From contig LADV01000242.1 of the NCBI GenBank assembly GCA_000961805.1, positions 1-27,442 on the forward strand: a stretch of 27,442 bases of DNA, given 5' to 3'. Below the pieces are notes generated by a model. That model ran no database searches. It was not told where the DNA came from and saw only the letters and a list, made by a program, of their open reading frames with translations. Positions 15,602 to 23,720 of the stretch are shown here, piece after piece; position 1 is the first letter of the stretch, and every line of letters begins with the position of its first letter. The position numbers and the translations under genes were made by a program. The stretch is from Peptococcaceae bacterium BRH_c23 (GTDB lineage Bacteria; Bacillota_B; Desulfitobacteriia; Desulfitobacteriales; Desulfitobacteriaceae).

Positions 15602-15943
15602 TTACGAGCGCACGTGAATGGCAATCCCACCCAATGGATAGAATCCATCCACTGGGTGGGATTGCCATTCAGCAACTAGGGCATGATATTGTCCGTCACT
15701 TTACTAGCCATACCTGCAGAGACGTCGATACCATAGATATCTCGTATGTGGTCTTCAATATCCCGAGTAGACATATCTTTAGCATACATGGCAATGATCT
15801 GCTCTTCCAAACCATTAACGGCTTTCTCATGTTTTTTAATGATTTCAGGTTCAAAAACTTGCTTTAAATAACTCTCTGAGCTTTTCTTGAATGTCCTCAA
15901 CACTACGACATTCACCCAATGTTTCATCTTTGAAACATATCAT
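15602..15943 (-). pseudogene. IS256-family (Mutator-type) transposase remnant
   Basis: The minus strand opens with ATG 15943 after a GAGGGG site. It reads ETLGECRSVEDIQEKLRELF, the usual N-terminus of one IS256 group. It then jumps by deletion and frameshift to EPEIIKKHEKAVNGLEEQII and MYAKDMSTRDIEDHIRDIYG, and by another frameshift to LVAEWQSHPVDGFYP. About 60 residues, including the segment before EPEII, are missing, and the catalytic domain after the first Asp strand is absent. The last part contains a 24-base inverted duplication at 15616-15670. A dead fragment of about a quarter of the gene. Confidence 0.8.
15616..15670. repeat. 24-bp inverted repeat inside the transposase remnant
   Basis: Bases 15616-15639 and 15647-15670 are inverted copies with one mismatch (GAATGGCAATCCCACCCA shared), separated by 7 bases. 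The stem could form a very stable hairpin. The right-hand (minus-strand 5') copy is the part that reads as normal transposase code (EWQSHP); the other replaces the expected catalytic strand. Confidence 0.85.
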
Positions 15944-16345
15944 ATTCTTTTTCCCCTCTTACTGTAAGACACTTCTATCTTCCTTTTAATCTCTCCCCCT
16001 GTTTACGGGCTTTCTTTTAAATTGGCATATCATTTGCATATTTCATTTCTTCATTCTTCATTCTTCATCTTCGTTGTTCTGCCATTAGGAGGTGATAGTA
16101 GACAGGTTAATGCAAATTAAATAAAAGCAAGACCAAAATAAAAAAGAGGAAATTGATATCTATTAGAAAACAAAATTGCAGCTAAGGAACGGATATATTT
16201 ACTCCCGAAGATCATCGGGGTCCTTTTATTTACCAGGAATTCAGGTTATTAATGTTGAGACTTCTTGGTTTATAACACTAATTACTCGAAGAGACCTTCA
16301 GCTATAGTTTTAAGGATTCAAATATTAGATAAAGGGGAATTGATA
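15944..16345 (+). other. Control region of the hydroxyacyl-CoA dehydrogenase-thiolase operon
   Basis: No gene in about 400 bases. It holds the sigma-54 promoter at 16022-16038, a short TTCATTC tandem tract (about 16045-16075), GATCATCGGGGTCC near 16208 and an AAAGGGGA ribosome binding site before 16346. I see no palindrome matching the one at 14993. The leader between promoter and start is long, about 300 bases. Confidence 0.55.
16022..16038 (+). promoter_or_regulatory. Sigma-54 promoter of the dehydrogenase-thiolase operon
   Basis: TTGGCATATCATTTGCA has GG (16024-16025) and GC (16036-16037) 10 bases apart, as required for sigma-54. It is nearly identical to the element at 21300-21316. Confidence 0.83.
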
Positions 16346-17116
16346 ATGGAACTTACAAATAAAACTACTATCGTTACCGGCGGAGCTTCAGGGCTTGGAG
16401 AAGCAGTTGTGCGGAGATTTGTCAAGGCAGGTTCAAATGTTGTAATTTTGGACCTAAATGAAGAAAGAGGCCCTGCGATTGTTTCTGAGTTGGGAAGCCA
16501 GGTGGCCTTTACAAAAACCAACGTTGCTATTAACGAAGATGTAGAGGCAGCCATTAAATTTGCATTAGAAAAATTTGACCGGATAGATGTTGTGGTAAAT
16601 TGTGCTGCCGTTGGAATAGCGCAGAAAACTGCCGATCCTAAGAAAGGCGCTCACGACCTGAACCTATTTAAAAAGGTTATTAACATCAACCTGATTGGAA
16701 CATTTGATGTAATCCGTAACGCTGCCATGGCCATGATTCAGAATGAGCCCAATGCAGATGGCGAAAGAGGAGTTATTATAAATACTGCATCGGTTGCTGC
16801 ATTTGATGGACAGATTGGCCAGGTGGCCTATGCAGCAAGCAAGGCCGCCCAGGTTGGCATGACGCTCCCCTTAGCTCGTGACCTTTCCAAATTTGGTATC
16901 AGAGCAGCGACAATTGCTCCCGGAACTTTTGATACTCCTATGCTAGAAGGGTTGCCCGATAACGTCAAGGATGCGTTAGGCAAGATGGTTCCCTTCCCCT
17001 CAAGGTTAGGCAGACCTGATGAATACGCCATGCTGGCCCAGCAGATTGTGGAAAACCCAATGATTAACGGAGAATCCATTCGTTTAGACGGCGCCATTCG
17101 TATGCAACCCAAATAG
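16346..17116 (+). CDS. 3-Hydroxyacyl-CoA dehydrogenase, type 2 (short-chain dehydrogenase)
   Basis: A 256-residue NAD-dependent short-chain dehydrogenase. I choose ATG 16346 because it follows AAAGGGGA and gives the family N-terminus; an upstream GTG-type start at 16265 adds 27 unlikely residues. It has TGGASGLG (residues 11-18), Asp36 after strand 2 (NAD preference), and the catalytic Ser149, Tyr162 and Lys166 (YAASK). The ending PFPSRLGRPDEYA and IRLDGAIRMQP is the hallmark of type 2 hydroxyacyl-CoA dehydrogenases (HSD17B10-like), which oxidise short or 2-methyl-branched 3-hydroxyacyl-CoA. The thiolase gene follows after 39 bases. It would perform the third beta-oxidation step. Confidence 0.92.
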   Translation: MELTNKTTIVTGGASGLGEAVVRRFVKAGSNVVILDLNEERGPAIVSELGSQVAFTKTNVAINEDVEAAIKFALEKFDRIDVVVNCAAVGIAQKTADPKKGAHDLNLFKKVININLIGTFDVIRNAAMAMIQNEPNADGERGVIINTASVAAFDGQIGQVAYAASKAAQVGMTLPLARDLSKFGIRAATIAPGTFDTPMLEGLPDNVKDALGKMVPFPSRLGRPDEYAMLAQQIVENPMINGESIRLDGAIRMQPK

Positions 17117-17155
17117 TAATTTAAACTAGTTAAAATTGATCAGGAGGTAGTTTTT

Positions 17156-18379
17156 ATGTCAAAAAACGATAACGATATTGTAGTAGTATCCTTTGCCCGT
17201 ACTGCTTTTGACCGCTTTGGGGGAGTAACGAAAAATATTCCTAGTTCAGACTTGGCAAGCTGGGTTATCGCCGAGTTAGTCAAAAGATCAGGTCTTCCAT
17301 CGGAAGCCGTTGATGACGTTAATTTGGGTCAATGCATTTTAGGAGAAGCATGGACTCAATCGGATATAATCGGCAGACAGGCATTGATTAAAGCCGGCCT
17401 GCGCGAAGAAACTATTTCCAACAACATAGATCGGGCTTGTTGTTCCTCCACCAGCGCTCTACAGTTGTCCTGGAAAAACCTGATGCTCGGTGAAGCTGAA
17501 TTAAGTATTGCTGTAGGTGTTGACAATATGGGCCGTGCACCGTATTACCTGCCACCGGAACGCCGTTGGGATGGTCAACGCATAGGGGATATGAAGTTGA
17601 TCGATAAATTAATGAACTTGGGATACGCAGGATTTGGGGTATTGGCTGTCGATGCCGGAGAGGTTGCCCTGGAGTATGGAATTACCAGAGAAATGCAGGA
17701 TGAATGGGCTGAACGCAGTCATGCCCTTTGGGGCGAAGCCGATTCCAAAGGATATTTTAAGGAAGAAATCTTCCCTGTTGAAATTTCCCAAGGGAAAACG
17801 AAGCCACCAATCATTTTTGATCGTGACCAGCAACCCCGTCCGGGCACTACAGTAGAAACTCTTGCCAAACTACCCACGGCCAATGGAAGTCCTACAGTAA
17901 CCGCGGGAAATGCCCCGGGTCTAAACACCGGTTCAGCAGGAGTAATGGTAACTACCCGTAAAAAGGCTCAGGAATTAGGATTAGAACCGCTCGCTACTGT
18001 ACTAAGGGTAGCCAGTATAGCCTTAAAACCTAGACAAATTGCGGTTGCCCCGGCACCAGCAATTCAAAAGGGTCTGGAGCTTACTGGGTTGAAACTTGAT
18101 GATATCAAACTTATTGAAATTAATGAAGCTTTTGCTGCTATGCCTTTAGTCGCTACTAAAATTTTGGGTGATGGTGATGAAGCGAAAATTAAGAAGTTAC
18201 GCGACATTACCAATGTAAACGGTGGCGCGGTAGCAATGGGCCACCCAGTAGGTGCAAGTGGTTTACGGATCACCATGACACTTATAGCTGAACTGCGCCG
18301 TCGTGGTGGAGGTTATGGGGTAGCCTCCATATGTGGAGGCCTGGCCCAGGGAGATGCAGTTATACTTAAGGTTGATTAA
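17156..18379 (+). CDS. Thiolase (acyl-CoA acetyltransferase)
   Basis: A 407-residue thiolase preceded by AGGAGG. The nucleophile is Cys95 in DRACCSSTSAL, where Asp and a second Cys replace residues of the usual NxxCxSG. NEAFAA, the general-base His363 in NGGAVAMGHPVGASG and Cys393 in SICGGLAQGDA are all present. It would cleave a 3-ketoacyl-CoA with CoA to acetyl-CoA and a shortened acyl-CoA, or run in reverse. The pairing with a type 2 hydroxyacyl-CoA dehydrogenase suits a short or branched substrate. A strong terminator follows, so the operon has two genes. Confidence 0.93.
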   Translation: MSKNDNDIVVVSFARTAFDRFGGVTKNIPSSDLASWVIAELVKRSGLPSEAVDDVNLGQCILGEAWTQSDIIGRQALIKAGLREETISNNIDRACCSSTSALQLSWKNLMLGEAELSIAVGVDNMGRAPYYLPPERRWDGQRIGDMKLIDKLMNLGYAGFGVLAVDAGEVALEYGITREMQDEWAERSHALWGEADSKGYFKEEIFPVEISQGKTKPPIIFDRDQQPRPGTTVETLAKLPTANGSPTVTAGNAPGLNTGSAGVMVTTRKKAQELGLEPLATVLRVASIALKPRQIAVAPAPAIQKGLELTGLKLDDIKLIEINEAFAAMPLVATKILGDGDEAKIKKLRDITNVNGGAVAMGHPVGASGLRITMTLIAELRRRGGGYGVASICGGLAQGDAVILKVD

Positions 18380-18423
18380 ATATTGTTTGCATAAATATGT
18401 GATCATAATGGGCGTTGCACAAA

Positions 18424-18466
18424 AAATTCGCCCCGATTTTCAGCTATTGAAAATCGGGGCGAATTT
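18424..18466. terminator. Strong terminator after thiolase
   Basis: A perfect 19-bp stem (AAATTCGCCCCGATTTTCA and its complement at 18448-18466) around a 5-base loop. It lies between the convergent thiolase gene and the minus-strand 83-aa gene and probably ends both transcripts. Confidence 0.9.
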
Positions 18467-18473
18467 CGCGTTC

Positions 18474-18725
18474 TTATAAAAATCCTTCACTTGCAACATC
18501 TTGGATGTATTTATACTGTTTCTTGATCAGCCTCTTGAACTGGGCATCGGACAGATCATCAAACTTATCGGTTCCTTCTTCTACTAGACATTCATAAATT
18601 AGATCCGCATATTCCCTGTCTTCTCGAACCATCTTCCGATAGCGCTTTTCTACCTCATAGGGGAAGTCCAGATAATAACTCATGCAGTCGATTTCACCAG
18701 CTAGAAACGATTTCGTCATATCCAT
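18474..18725 (-). CDS. Hypothetical small acidic protein, 83 aa
   Basis: A compact soluble protein rich in Asp, Glu, Lys and Tyr, with regular helical spacing (YEVEKRYRKMVREDREYADL) and no signal peptide. Translation can start at ATG 18725 or two codons later; the ribosome binding site is weak. I do not recognise the family. It ends 8 bases before a strong terminator stem, which supports it being a real transcribed gene. The 147 bases upstream are packed with small hairpins. No link to the flanking acyl-CoA genes can be shown. Confidence 0.6.
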   Translation of the reverse strand: MDMTKSFLAGEIDCMSYYLDFPYEVEKRYRKMVREDREYADLIYECLVEEGTDKFDDLSDAQFKRLIKKQYKYIQDVASEGFL

Positions 18726-18872
18726 TATGTAGTTAATATTCGAGACTCGCTATTGGTGACGTGGCTTGCGTCTTACCAAGCGGGATTTCCACCCGCTAAA
18801 TTACACGACCTATGCTCGGTCGCGACCGAAAGTTGAGTTATAAACTTCAACGGAGTAATTACGCAATAAGCG
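18726..18872. repeat. Cluster of short hairpins
   Basis: Within 147 bases there are AGCGGG/CCCGCT, CGACC/GGTCG, the perfect palindrome TCGGTCGCGACCGA and GTTGA-GTT/AAC-TTCAAC. It separates the 83-aa gene from the sigma-54 activator. It may end the activator transcript, or form a structured leader for the 83-aa gene, or be a small repetitive element. Confidence 0.45.
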
Positions 18873-20999
18873 TTATAAAAATACATTTCCATCCAATCCC
18901 AATTTATTCAACCTAGAATAAAAACGAGTTCTGCTCATGTTCAACAGCTTAGCTGCTTTGCTTTTGTTCCCGCCTGTTTTCTCCAGCACAGAAAGGATAA
19001 TGTCCCTTTCGGTCAGATTTAATTTTTCCCGATAATCATCTTGCACTACATGATGTATGACTTGTTCGCCGTGCTCTTCAACATTTGAATTAATATTACC
19101 GATCATCAGATATGCCGGCAGGTGCTCCGGTGTAATTCTACCCTTTTGGGCGTAGTTGGCCGCTCGTTCCATTACATTCTCCAATTCCCGGATATTTCCT
19201 GGCCACGAATAGTTTAATAAGATCTCAAATACTTCAGGAATGAATCCGGTAATTTCCGTCTTTAAAATACGGTTAAACTTTTCGATGAAGCTTGATACTA
19301 ATAATTTAATGTCTTCTTTCCGCTCCCTTAAAGGGGGAGAGTGTAAATTGATCACGTTAATTCGGTAGTAAAGATCTCCCCGAAAGATACCCTCATCCAT
19401 AGCCTTCCGCAGCTCCCGATGAGTTGCAGCTAAAATACGCACATCAATATCAATCGATTTGGTCCCGCCCACCCTCTCAATTTTGCGTTCTTGAATGACT
19501 CTTAAGAGTTTCGCCTGTAAGCTTAAGGACATATCGCCAATCTCGTCCAGCAGAATTGTTCCTTTGTTTGCCAGCTCAAAACGTCCAAGTTTTCCATTCT
19601 TGTTTGCCCCCGAAAAAGCGCCGGGCTCGTAGCCAAATAGCTCCGACTCAAGTAATTGTTCTGGAATAGCAGCACAATTTATGCTCACAAATGGACCATT
19701 TCTCCTTGGACTATTATAGTGAAGTCCCTGGGCAACCAATTCTTTACCAGTTCCACTTTCGCCAGTAACTAAAACAGTAGAATTTGTTTGCGATATTTTT
19801 TGAATTTCCTCCCTTAACTTAATTATTAGTGGACTTGTCCCAAGAATATTGGCTGGTTCCACCATGATTGATTTGGATTTTTGCAGTTCTTCTTTGTAAT
19901 AAGTAACCTTGCTCTGAAGCGAATTAACTTTCTTAATCAATTCCCTAATCTCCGGAAGTTGAGGAAATATTATTTTCCCAACTGCACCGGCAGGGACGCC
20001 ATCTTTGATGATAGGCAATCTGGAAACTAAATATTGTTGATCCCCAATACCTTGAATTTCGCTAAGTTCTGGTATCCCAGATTGGGCAACGACGTGCAGA
20101 CGGCTTTGTTCCATCAATTTAGTCACATGTTGATTGATCGCATCTTCCCGTTTGACCTTCAAGAAGTCAGCAGTGGCCTTATTAATCAGGGAGACATACC
20201 CTTTCCCATCAACAACTATTAGTCCATCATTAATGATATTGATGACGGTATCAAGTGTCCTGTTGAGCTTTTTGACAAACTCAAGTTCTCTGGCAGTCTG
20301 AGCCAGCTCGGTTAGGTCATGAAATATAGCAATCGCTCCTGTAACTGAGGTCCCATCGTGAATAGGCATAATATTAACGATGGTTTCAATTTTATTCCAT
20401 TCGTATTTAATCCCAATTTTTTCCTCCCCTTGTTTAAGGATTGGTTTAAGGTTCAATCCGTTCAAAACTCTGTCATAGGGTACTCCTAATAACTTTTCGC
20501 TGCTAAGGCCTAGTATTTTCTCCGCGTTTTTATTAATTAGGGAAATAACTCCATCGCGGTCAAAGGCTACTACTCCGTTATGCATTGAGTCTAGAATGGC
20601 GGTCAGCTGAGCATTTAGAAGGTTCGATTTTCTTAACAGGGTTAAAACCATATTAGCCTTGGTAAATACCCCGACGACCCTACCTTGTTTATCCACAACC
20701 GGGGCAGATCCAACTGGACTTCTTTTGACTGCCTCTTCCACCTCTTCGTAAGGGGTACTTTCAGGTAGACTGTAAACATCTTTGGTAATCCAAGGATCGA
20801 TCATATCCTCTAGTGATGATCGGTTCAGAAGAGCATTGTAAAGGTTTGTTCTGGTAAACACTCCAATTAGTTCACAGGTCGTTGTGACAACAGGAAGGCC
20901 ATCAATTTTGGTCTGCTTAAAAATTAGTATTGCCTTCTCTAAAGTGTCCTCTGGCTTTAGGTATACCATTTCCATGTTGATAATGTCCTTAAAGAGCAT
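18873..20999 (-). CDS. Sigma-54-dependent activator with CBS, PAS, AAA+ and Fis domains
   Basis: A 708-residue enhancer-binding protein. Order: two CBS motifs (about 5-60 and 70-122), which typically bind adenine nucleotides; a PAS domain (about 130-235); a second PAS-like domain (about 245-345); a helical linker; the AAA+ ATPase with Walker A GESGTGKE (413-420) and Walker B LLDEIGDM (483-490); the arginine-finger region RGDLYYR (540-546) and WPGNIREL (599-606); and a Fis-type helix-turn-helix (GGNKSKAAKLLNMSRTRFYS). The sigma-54-contacting loop is GAFSGA (460-465), not GAFTGA. Start ATG follows GGGGGTGA. It lies among three sigma-54-driven acyl-CoA operons and is the obvious candidate activator, perhaps sensing energy charge or acyl-CoA; that is inference. 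Confidence 0.93.
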   Translation of the reverse strand: MLFKDIINMEMVYLKPEDTLEKAILIFKQTKIDGLPVVTTTCELIGVFTRTNLYNALLNRSSLEDMIDPWITKDVYSLPESTPYEEVEEAVKRSPVGSAPVVDKQGRVVGVFTKANMVLTLLRKSNLLNAQLTAILDSMHNGVVAFDRDGVISLINKNAEKILGLSSEKLLGVPYDRVLNGLNLKPILKQGEEKIGIKYEWNKIETIVNIMPIHDGTSVTGAIAIFHDLTELAQTARELEFVKKLNRTLDTVINIINDGLIVVDGKGYVSLINKATADFLKVKREDAINQHVTKLMEQSRLHVVAQSGIPELSEIQGIGDQQYLVSRLPIIKDGVPAGAVGKIIFPQLPEIRELIKKVNSLQSKVTYYKEELQKSKSIMVEPANILGTSPLIIKLREEIQKISQTNSTVLVTGESGTGKELVAQGLHYNSPRRNGPFVSINCAAIPEQLLESELFGYEPGAFSGANKNGKLGRFELANKGTILLDEIGDMSLSLQAKLLRVIQERKIERVGGTKSIDIDVRILAATHRELRKAMDEGIFRGDLYYRINVINLHSPPLRERKEDIKLLVSSFIEKFNRILKTEITGFIPEVFEILLNYSWPGNIRELENVMERAANYAQKGRITPEHLPAYLMIGNINSNVEEHGEQVIHHVVQDDYREKLNLTERDIILSVLEKTGGNKSKAAKLLNMSRTRFYSRLNKLGLDGNVFL

Positions 21000-21014
21000 T
21001 CAATCACCCCCAAT

Positions 21015-21042
21015 TCTAATGGATTTCCAATCAACCATTAGA
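21015..21042. promoter_or_regulatory. Inverted repeat before the activator gene
   Basis: TCTAATGG (21015-21022) and CCATTAGA (21035-21042) are perfect inverted 8-mers separated by 12 bases, starting 16 bases upstream of the activator ATG. A possible autoregulatory operator. Confidence 0.4.
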
Positions 21043-21299
21043 GTCTGCTTACAGTCAATATTGTATCACAAGAATTGATTAGGTTGTAACGAAAGACGTA
21101 CAGAAGTGTTCGCATCTGTAATACTTTTAATACATATAAGTGTAGCGAGCTTTATTACTTAAACTGGTTTGTGCGGTGACTCAACTTGCTAATTAAACTT
21201 ATGAGGGCATCAATCAGAATTAATTGTTGTAATTATAATTATAACGATTTATGTGCGACAAAAAAATACGTCTTCAGTATCCCTCTAGCAGCATTTTTG

Positions 21300-21316
21300 T
21301 TGGCATATAATTTGCA
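21300..21316 (+). promoter_or_regulatory. Sigma-54 promoter before the thiolase fragment
   Basis: TTGGCATATAATTTGCA has GG (21302-21303) and GC (21314-21315) at exact sigma-54 spacing. It would drive the ligase-dehydrogenase gene string downstream. Confidence 0.83.
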
Positions 21317-21439
21317 TATACATATATCTGTGACGATCAGAATATTCTGAACACTCTAACGTGAAATGGAGGTCGATCATAAGGGCTTGTTAAGTTGCAG
21401 CAAAAGGAAACAAAGAGATAAAGAGTGTAAAGTCAATTC

Positions 21440-21697
21440 TTGATAGTGGGGGATGCCGAGAAGTTTATTAACGACGCGGACAATACTTACGGTGGAAAAA
21501 TAGTGGTTAATCCATCAGGCGGATTAATGTCAAAGGGTCACCCCCTTGGTGCGACTGGTCTGGCCCAATGTACAGAACTGGTATGGCAACTGCGGGGCCA
21601 GGCTGATAAACGTCAAGTGCCAGAGGCGAAAATTGCTTTGCAACATAACATCGGCCTGGGTGGAGCTTGTGTGGTAACAATGTACCGAAAAGGTTAG
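21440..21697 (+). pseudogene. Thiolase, C-terminal fragment
   Basis: Only the last 85 or so residues of a thiolase remain. [20 protein letters not shown] and the following LGATG carry the general-base His; [13 protein letters not shown] carries the second catalytic Cys. The ending is that of SCP-x/lipid-transfer-type thiolases. The N-terminal 300 residues, with the nucleophilic Cys, are gone. Upstream DNA up to the sigma-54 promoter is intact-looking leader, so an internal deletion removed the 5' part. A TTG at 21440 could start translation but there is no good ribosome binding site. Confidence 0.82.
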
Positions 21698-21727
21698 TAG
21701 GGACGATTTTGACGAGGAGGGGTAATT

Positions 21728-23291
21728 ATGAGTGTTCAGGAGCACCTGACCAGACACCTGTTAATCGGGGAGTTACTCACCAAAAACTCCAGAAAGTATC
21801 CCGATAAACTAGCTTTTCAAGAGGGAGACTGTAAATTCACCTATGTTGAATATAATATCCGGGTAAATAAACTGGTCAATGCTTTAACTAGCCTTGGAAT
21901 CGGTGCTGGAGACAAGGTAGCAGTCTTTTTGTTCAATGGCCTGGAAATCATCGACTGCTATTTTGCCCTTGCCAAGCTGGGTGCTGTGGCTGTACCAGTC
22001 AATTTCCGTTTTGTAGGTCCTGAGATAGTCTATATTGTTGACAATTCTGACTCAGTGGCAGTGATCTTTGACCAAGTCTTTGAAAAGATGATTGATTCTG
22101 TGAAAGATCAGATACCAAAGGTCAAGCATTTTATCACTGGTACCTAATGGAAGCGAATTGTCATATGCAATTAACTATAATGAGTTTTTGATCTCAGGGA
22201 ACGGGGAAGAACCTTGTATATCTGTAAATGACAATGACCCTGCTCACATTATGTATACCTCCGGAACAACAGGAAGACCCAAAGGGGCCATCCTCTCCCA
22301 CAAGAACCAATTGTCCAACGCCTTAAGTGTCTTGATAGAACGTGATTCCAGTCCCGACGAAATATTTCTGTGCATCCCGCCCCTCTTTCACGAGGCGGCT
22401 CTGGCTCTAACCTTGGAAACAGTCATGATGGGAGGTTCAACCATCATTCAAAGGCAATTTGACCCGGCAGCAATTTCCGAAACGATAGGAAAGGAAAAAA
22501 TAACGACCCTCTTTATGGTCCCTGCGATGTGGAATGCGCTACTGCAAGTACCCAACCTTGGAAAATTCAATTTTAGCTCTCTTAAGCTAGCTATTACAGG
22601 TGCGGCAATCTTGCCACAGAGCCTAAGAAAGGCTATTTCCGGGATAATCCCGAATGTTAAGCTCTATGATATGTTCGGTCAGACAGAAATGAGTCCAGTC
22701 ACAACTTTGTTAAAACCAAAGGATGCACTGCGCAAAACTGCTTCTGTGGGAAAACCCATCATTGGGGTCGAAATACGGGTTGTCGATTACCATGGACAAG
22801 ACGTACCCGTCGGACAGGTCGGAGAGATTATTTACCGCAGCGCTGGCATGCTCTTAGAATACTACAAGAATTCCGAAGCCACCGAGCAAGCCATTGTGGA
22901 CGGTTGGTTCCACAGTGGTGACCTTGTGCGCCTAGATAGTGAAGGGTTCGTCTACGTTGTTGACCGCAAGAAGGATATGGTGATCAGCGGCGGGGAAAAT
23001 GTCTACCCAGCCGAGGTGGAAGCAGTGTTATACAACCATGAAAAAGTTCTGGAAGCAGCTGTGATCGGAATTCCCAGCGGAAAATGGGGCGAAGGGGTCC
23101 ATGCGGTGGTCGTCTTGAAAAATGGCCAGTACATATCCGCCGTTGAGCTGTTGGAATACTGTGCTGCCCACTTGGCCGGTTATAAAAAGCCCCGGTCTAT
23201 CGACTTTGCCGAAGCACTGCCGCGCAATGCTGCCGGAAAGGTGCTCAAAACCAAATTAAGAGAAAAGTTTGGCTCAGCAATGAAGTACTAA
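21728..23291 (+). pseudogene. Acyl-CoA synthetase (AMP-forming), interrupted by a frameshift
   Basis: Two frames form one ligase of about 517 residues. The first (21728-22147) starts after GAGGAGG and holds the N-terminal domain to KVKHFITGT, then stops. The second continues directly in another frame from PNGSELSYAINYNEF (about 22144 to 23291). It has the AMP-binding YTSGTTGRPKGA, MFGQTEMSP, GWFHSGDLV, the hinge KDMVISGGENVYP and the C-terminal Lys motif PRNAAGKVLKTKL. Removing one base near 22142 would restore a full protein that makes acyl-CoA and AMP from acid, ATP and CoA. Everything else is well preserved, so the lesion is recent, or a sequencing error. Confidence 0.88.
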
Positions 23292-23320
23292 CCTTCAAAA
23301 TACGAGGGGAGCGAATCGGC

Positions 23321-23698
23321 GTGGCAAGCAAGAATATCAAGATCGGTCAAATCATTGGTAGTTTCGAATTTCGTGTAGAAGCGGGCAAAATTAGGGAGTT
23401 AGCCCTGGCGATCGGCGACCCCAACCCTGTTTATTACAATAGTAATACAGCAAGAGAAAAGGGTTATCGCGACATTATTGCGTCGCCTACTTTTGGATTT
23501 GCTATGAATTTCTGGGGAGGAGCAGACTTTGATCTATTAGTCCGGGCGTTAGAACTGAATCCTTTGCGGATTTTACACGGAGAACAAGAATTCCAATACT
23601 TGGGTGAAATCAACCCCGGTGATTTAGTACAATGTTGTACCACAGTATCAAGCATAGAGGAAAAAAAATCGTGTCAGGCGGGTTATCCCTGTAATTAA
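23321..23698 (+). CDS. MaoC-like (FAS1-type) dehydratase N-terminal domain, probably truncated
   Basis: Starts with GTG after GAGGGGAG, 29 bases behind the ligase. Residues 1-115 resemble the N-terminal hot-dog domain of MaoC/FAS1-like dehydratases: IGSFEFRVEAGKIRELALAI, then DPNPVYYNSNTAREKGYRDI, IASPTFGFAM and ILHGEQEFQYLGEINPGDLV. Such proteins hydrate enoyl-CoA, usually as part of a two-domain or two-subunit enzyme. After VSSIEEKKS the family match is lost and the frame stops 10 residues later, just past a run of eight A. The hydratase-motif-bearing partner is absent. It is probably a truncated and inactive gene, though a short subunit cannot be excluded. Confidence 0.7.
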   Translation: MASKNIKIGQIIGSFEFRVEAGKIRELALAIGDPNPVYYNSNTAREKGYRDIIASPTFGFAMNFWGGADFDLLVRALELNPLRILHGEQEFQYLGEINPGDLVQCCTTVSSIEEKKSCQAGYPCN

Positions 23699-23720
23699 AA
23701 TAAAGAGAGGTAGCTTCACT

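Larger units (their letters stand above)
21000..21439. other. Divergent control region
   Basis: About 440 AT-rich bases between the activator (leftward) and the thiolase fragment (rightward). It holds an inverted repeat TCTAATGG/CCATTAGA (21015-21042) just upstream of the activator start, a near-palindrome GTTGTAATTATAATTATAAC at 21226-21245 and a sigma-54 promoter at 21300-21316. No gene is seen. Confidence 0.6.

Noticed and set aside
15562..15867. Plus-strand 101-codon frame
   Set aside because: Antisense to the IS256 transposase remnant, which explains the open frame.
18726..18872. Possible tRNA or CRISPR-like structure in the hairpin cluster
   Set aside because: No cloverleaf, no TTCGA-type arm and no regularly spaced identical repeats.
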